64,000 bases of DNA from Turnera subulata (taxonomy: Eukaryota > Streptophyta > Magnoliopsida > Malpighiales > Passifloraceae), in contig JAKUCV010004788.1 in NCBI GenBank assembly GCA_028386065.3, positions 127,063 to 191,062 on the forward strand, given 5' to 3'. The position numbers and the translations under genes are program-made. Of this stretch, positions 59,816-64,000 are shown piece after piece. Numbering within the stretch: position 1 is the stretch's first letter; every line of letters starts with the position of its first letter. The notes beneath the pieces were generated by a model. It had not been told where the DNA came from. It did no database searches and saw nothing but the letters and a program-made list of their open reading frames with translations.

Positions 59816-61231
59816 GAGTAAATAGTTTTTTCTGTCCTTATATTTTGACGATTTCGCATTTGTTGTCCCTCCTCGTTTAATTTCACTCATTGTGTCCCTA
59901 AACTCTCAAATTACCGGGTCATGTTGTCCTTTTTACCCACTACAGCAGGTCAATTGCCATGGTGCTGACACGTGTCATGGGGCCTGCAAGTTTTTCTTTC
60001 ATTTTCTTTTTCCTAAATCTTCAAAAAATATGTCATTGCTGAATCTTTATTTTTTGTCTTTTATTTTTAATATTTTTCCGTTTTCTAGCCATTAATAAAT
60101 CGTGTTTATTATTTGTTTGTATCAAAGATGGTGGGACCTGTGCACTCAACAAGCATATTAGGAGGAAATTAGGGAAAATAGAGACGGTGTCGTTTCTTTT
60201 TGCTCTCTTAATTACATAAATGCCTAGCAACTCATCTCCTTCAACACAACATAAATGAAATCCTCCGCCGTCGCCTTGGGGTTACATCTCTTCTTCTCCA
60301 AGCACAAAGCTTAGCCAACAACAAGTTTCTCCGGCGACGCAGACACAACCCACCACTAATGCCGCTGCCTTAACTCCACCGCTCGCGTGCTCGAGCAAAG
60401 CCTCCAGTCATGGCTGTAAGAGTTGTCACCGCCACCGAAATTATTTTCTCCCTCTCAAATAATCGCACCATCACAGCCCATCGTCGTTGTTATACCTAGC
60501 CCTCTTAAAAGCTTTCTTTTTTCAAACTGTGAATGAATGGGCCGATTAGGTACACCATCCACCTGCAGTGAACCAAAACCAACCCGCAAACACCATAAAA
60601 CTCGCCATAGACCAAGCCAACAACCACCAATGGGGAAGAAAAAAATCGAGAAAGGATAGAAGAGGAATACGGGAAAAAACAAAAAAAAAAGAAAGAGGAA
60701 AGAAGGAGAGGCAGAAAAGCTTACCCTTTTTTTATGCTAGGCATAGTAGATTACCTGGGCAGTGGCGGCGCGAGGGTCGGCTCTGGTGGAGGAGGAGGAT
60801 GTGGTTATGGTGGTGGTGTTACAATTGGGAAGTGTTCGTCTTTTCCTTTTTCTTCTAACAATTACAATAATTAACTTTAATGTATTAATTGCTTAAGAGA
60901 TAAGTGACGATTAATGCATTAAAGTTGTTTTTTAACCCGTTAATTTTGGGTTTCAAACAAAACCCATTAATGCATTTATTTCTTTTTATGAGAAATGGTT
61001 ATTAACAAAAGTATTAGGAAAAGATTAAAAGGAAAAAATAATAAAATAATAGGCAGTCGTGGGCCCACATGACAGTTTCCAGTACAACAATAATTCACCG
61101 GATATAAAAGGTAAAATGGACAAGGTGACTCGGTAAAACTTGAGTTCAGGGATATAATAAGTGAAATTAAATAAAGAGGGACAATAAATGCAAAATTGAC
61201 AAAGTGAAAGGACAAATAAAACTTTTTTACC
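59816..61231. mobile_element. Mutator-like element with ~190-bp TIRs, possible Pack-MULE
   Basis: The left end (59816 onward) and the reverse complement of the right end (61231 backward) align for nearly 200 bp. Shared blocks include GTCC followed by CATTTGTTGTCCCTC or CATTTATTGTCCCTC, TTTAATTTCACT, and TGTCCCTAAACTC or TATCCCTGAACTC. A direct repeat AATATACTTC flanks it at 59806-59815 and 61232-61241, right for a MULE (9-10 bp). No transposase is present. The interior (about 60240-60840) is GC-richer and gene-like, with a glycine-codon-rich stretch near 60755-60815, so a captured host fragment is plausible. It interrupts the SIRE gag/pol region. Confidence 0.85.
59966..59977. promoter_or_regulatory. 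12-bp G-box palindrome in the MULE TIR
   Basis: TGACACGTGTCA, a perfect palindrome with a CACGTG core, within the left terminal region of the MULE. G-boxes are bound by plant bZIP and bHLH factors. The opposite TIR has only a CACATGACAG remnant. Confidence 0.6.
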
Positions 61232-61241
61232 AATATACTTC

Positions 61242-62194
61242 ACATGATTGTTTCTCTTCCTATAAGCACAAGATCTGATTGTGTGTCCAATTTTTTCACA
61301 ATAATAGCATGAAATATCAGGTCTATGTGAGTGCTTATGATAGTTAGACCTATAGTGCTCATGGTATCTAGGTCTATATGGAGTTCTAGATTCTTCTTTA
61401 ACAAATTTTACAAGCAGATTTGGCTTGTTAAAAACCATATGTGTTGCGCCTATCCCACTTTTGTCTAGTGGGTGCCTTTGTTGACCTAGCAACAGATTCA
61501 AATTTTCTGTGACTCTAGTGAACTTCTCAAGAGAACATTTCAAATCATCAACACTTTTCTTAAGCATATGATTCTCTTTCAACAACTTGTCACACATAGC
61601 AATATTACTAGCAATCTTTGTTTCTAGTTCATCATGAGCATTTTGTATAGCAAGGTTCTCACTTTTCAAAGTTTCACAAGATTTCAACACATCAACATGA
61701 GCAAGATCAAGTTTTTCAAGTGCAATCTTATGTGCTCCAGCATCATACTCTAGAATCTCAATACGTTTCTTGTATGCAATGTTCTTTTTTAGTGCTTGGA
61801 TATACTTATCATGTAATTCACCTTTTAATTCATCAAAAGTAAAGTCAAGTGAATCATTTACTTCAGATTCTTCTTAAGCCATGAGACACAAATTCACAGC
61901 TTCATTCGTGTCTGAATTGATTGAAGAATCCGAGTCCTCCCAAGCAGCCATATCCTTCCTTTTCATGGTTTTTGAGGAACCATATATGTTCCTCTTTTGG
62001 TATGGGCATTCGAACTTTATATGACCTGGGTAGTTGTATCCAAAGCAAACTAGAGGATCCTTCTTGGGCTTTTCAATCTTCACTCCCCTAGGACTCCTTC
62101 CTTTTTGTTGCTTCTTCATCTTGACCTTTGAATAGTTAGAATTAGCACCATCAAAGTAGGATGCCTTATTGATGCTTGTTTCCTCAAAAGCCAT
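61242..62194 (-). pseudogene. SIRE gag with the capsid core deleted
   Basis: From ATG 62194 the frame starts FEETSINKASYFDGANSNY, like a normal SIRE gag start. It passes at once to KMKKQQKGRSPRG and a knuckle CFGYNYPGHIKFEC (second Cys replaced by Tyr), so some 150-200 capsid residues are missing. An in-frame TAA lies at 61874. The frame continues with a long coiled coil (about 61860-61540: LKSENLAIQNAHDELETKI and similar) and a second knuckle CYYCEKIGHTIRSC (about 61270-61310) with all ligands present. The frame is cut by the MULE at 61231. Confidence 0.83.
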
Positions 62195-62236
62195 GATCTT
62201 TTTCTCTGGAGGCTAATCTACTTCACTGAGAACGCA

Positions 62237-62248
62237 GCTCCGCTACCA
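62237..62248 (-). other. Primer-binding site of the SIRE-type element
   Basis: Minus strand TGGTAGCGGAGC, two bases from the right LTR. Same variant as in the other four elements. Confidence 0.85.
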
Positions 62249-62250
62249 AT

Positions 62251-63702
62251 TTTTGGCCCAGAAAAGGCTAAGAAGGGGGGTTGAATTAGCTTTTCCTCTT
62301 TTTCGGGTTTTCATAGATTTGGCCGACGCAGAAGCCAAATGTTAAACTTAAGTGGAAATGTAGGAATGAAGATAGAAAAGCAATGGACACAAGCAATTTA
62401 TAGTGGTTCCCCACGCAGGAGTACATCCACTACCTAAAGGTCCCCCCATTAAGATTTCTAAACTATCTACTATACTAGGCTTTTACGGGTTCAACCTTAA
62501 CCTTTACAAGTTTTTACAGGAGCAGCTCTAACCTAATCTTTTCAAAGGCTCAGCTCTAACCTAAACTTTTCAAAGGCTTAGCTCTAACCTACACACAAGC
62601 TTTTTAAAGGCTTAGCTCTAACCTAACCTCAAAACTATTCCTAGATTTGAGTATCAAGTGAGATTGTAACTTAATCTCACTTATAATGCCCTCAACAAGA
62701 TAACTTCAAGAGTGACTCATCAAGAAGTGTTTACAACGAGTTTAGAACAGAAGATTCACTCAAGGTAGGCTCAATCTGAATTTTTGAATCTCTCTGAGGA
62801 TTTGGCTATAGCAGAAGCTAAATGTCACAGAATATTTCCATAAGTTGAAGTCCTTCTTCTAATGAGGTTTCAGACCTCTATATATAGATTCTCAGGATGG
62901 GGAAGCTCTCTCACAATGTTCACATAACGGCCATATGATGTCCAGGTGGGATTGGAGTTGACTTCTTGCTTCTCTAATAAAGCAGTCCAGGTAGGCAAGC
63001 CAAATCTGCAGAATACTTGAGTTGTAATTCTTTTTCTTCAAAAAGCTTTCCAAAAATGGAAAGTTTGGACCACCATATCTTCAAGGGTAGAGAGAGGATG
63101 TGAGGACCACTTTTCTGAACTTTATCCATCCCTTGGAGTGCAAGTTTAACCGTTAGTTGACTTGGTTTAAAACTGTCCACGCAGATGAGCCAAATCTTGA
63201 TATTACTTGGGTAGAAATTGTGTTTCTTCAAAAATGTTTTCAAAAGTAGAAAGTAAGGACCACCAGCTCTTTGATGCATGTGAGAGGATGTGAGGGCCAC
63301 TTTTCTAATCTTTTTCTGACCCTTGGTGAGCAAGCAAAACCGTTAGTTGAGTTGCTTAAATGTCAACTACTTTTCGGGACCATATTCTTTATTGGCTGAA
63401 AGTGACAGGTTGCTTGTGTGGACCACCAAAGCAACCAAAATGCTTAGAAGGTGCGATGACCACTTTCCAGATCTTTTTCTAACACTTGTGTTGCAAGTTT
63501 GGACATTGGTTAGCATTTTAATTGCCAAATACCGATCTGGGACCACACGAAATATAGATTGACAGTGACAGCTTGTTCTGCAGCCTGTGGAGCCAAACCT
63601 TCTATGTTTTGGTTTCTTCGTGGAACCAAATGTTTCTGCCAATACTCAAACAACATAAAACACTTAAGCAACAAGTTTGTTAATCATCAAAACAATATAA
63701 TG
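62251..63702 (-). repeat. Right (5') LTR of the SIRE-type element, truncated
   Basis: Matches the left LTR from its first bases (TTTTGGCCCAGAAAAGG; the terminal CA of the strand-correct LTR end has changed) to AACAATATAATG at 63702. The left LTR continues there for about 220 bp more. Unrelated sequence follows, so either a deletion or another insertion starts at 63703. Confidence 0.88.
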
Positions 63703-64000
63703 TCGGAACCCCACCCAAAAGAGGATGATGCCACATGGAGGGAACAGAGGAATCGTGCCCTTGCCCTTGTGATGACATGAATTTTTACTAGTGGGTTCTC
63801 TTGGTATTTGTCCTCTTCGAATTGGTGCCCTGGTGGCTAGACTTTTTGATAAGAAAAGCCTCACTCCAGTAATCTTGGGTGAAACCCTCCATTGTTTAGA
63901 TGAGCTAAACGATAATCCTTCAGCCCCCATGTCTGGTTCTCCCCTTTTACTTCAGGTATGAAATTCTCAATTCCGTTCCTTTAAATATTGCTCGCTCACA
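63703..64000 (+). pseudogene. Fragment resembling plant-mobile-domain / DUF7745 proteins
   Basis: Plus-strand reading gives DDATWREQRNRALALVMT (about 63721-63777). A one-base shift at about 63778 then leads to EFLLVGSLGICPLRIGALVA, TPVILGETLHCLDELNDN and GSPLLLQV up to about 63960. The spacing of a hydrophobic stretch, a PVILGET-like block and a GSPLLLQ(V/I)W-like block is what I associate with plant-mobile-domain or DUF7745-type ORFs, which occur both as host genes and inside plant transposons. The fragment runs to the window edge. Family assignment is from memory of the pattern only. Confidence 0.45.

Larger units (their letters stand above)
52931..63702 (-). mobile_element. SIRE-type Ty1/copia element, minus strand, with deletions and a nested MULE
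   Basis: Related LTRs at 52931-54633 and 62251-63702, PBS beside the right LTR, polypurine tract AAAAAGGGGGAGAT (minus strand) beside the left one. Gag has two zinc-knuckle-like motifs and a coiled coil, and an extra ORF follows RNase H, as in SIRE/Maximus elements. Capsid core, integrase core and RT catalytic motif are all missing. A 1.4-kb Mutator-like element sits in it. The right LTR is truncated at 63702, so no target duplication can be checked. Confidence 0.9.

Noticed and set aside
1..64000. Intact host genes, tRNA or rRNA genes
   Set aside because: No reading frame outside transposons has recognisable domains or gene structure, and I saw no tRNA cloverleaf or rRNA motif by eye. A tRNA or rRNA scan was not possible here.

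Overview
This window looks like gene-poor, repeat-rich chromatin of a flowering plant, most likely a eudicot. It is a stack of nested LTR retrotransposons plus one DNA transposon. I found no intact host gene. The plant assignment rests on the element types: a Ty3 chromovirus, Athila, a Tat/Ogre-like LTR, Ty1 Angela, SIRE and Retrofit/Ale types, and a Mutator-like element. Very long LTRs and AT-rich spacers agree with it. Nothing in the sequence fixes the species.

Layout. 1-4413 is the 3' end of a Ty3 element with a 3.1-kb LTR. 4414-6133 is unassigned spacer with a gene-like scrap. 6134-36278 is one old Ty1/copia element (TSD GCGGG/GCGGC). It has been split twice: by a full-length Ty3 chromovirus (8111-19162, two 3.1-kb LTRs, a one-frame gag-pol dead through nine stop codons) and, inside its 3' LTR, by a minus-strand Athila element (24503-36158, perfect TSD GTGAC). 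36279-36684 is spacer. From about 36685 a Retrofit/Ale-type copia runs on the plus strand. It is broken by an Athila-like solo LTR (40044-41420, TSD CCCAG), by a minus-strand Angela-type copia (42067-50951, TSD CTTTT), and then by a Tat/Ogre-like LTR (51038-52531) with about 400 bp of its internal region. That internal region is cut by a minus-strand SIRE-type copia (52931-63702), which itself holds a 1.4-kb Mutator-like element with long TIRs (59816-61231, TSD of 9-10 bp). The last 300 bp encode a fragment resembling plant-mobile-domain (DUF7745-type) proteins.

How the parts work together. Every coding region is a retrotransposon gag-pol or accessory ORF, and all are disabled by stops, frameshifts or deletions. 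Most of the nonsense codons I checked in the chromovirus and Angela elements fit C-to-T or G-to-A changes, as expected from deamination of methylated DNA. The elements are therefore probably silenced relics that could move only with help from intact relatives.

Most notable. Several unrelated elements each carry a private short palindrome or hairpin repeated many times: an array of about 20 ACATCGATGT palindromes spaced close to whole helical turns in the Angela leader; nine consecutive hairpins with exactly 9-nt loops and covarying stems beside the Tat-like LTR; TTTGGCT/AGCCAAA hairpins scattered through the SIRE element; GGGC/GCCC palindromes in the chromovirus LTR; and TTAGACATATGGTCTAA repeats in the oldest copia. 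Five elements from both Ty1 and Ty3 also share one variant primer-binding site, TGGTAGCGGAGC, instead of the usual plant TGGTATCAGAGC.
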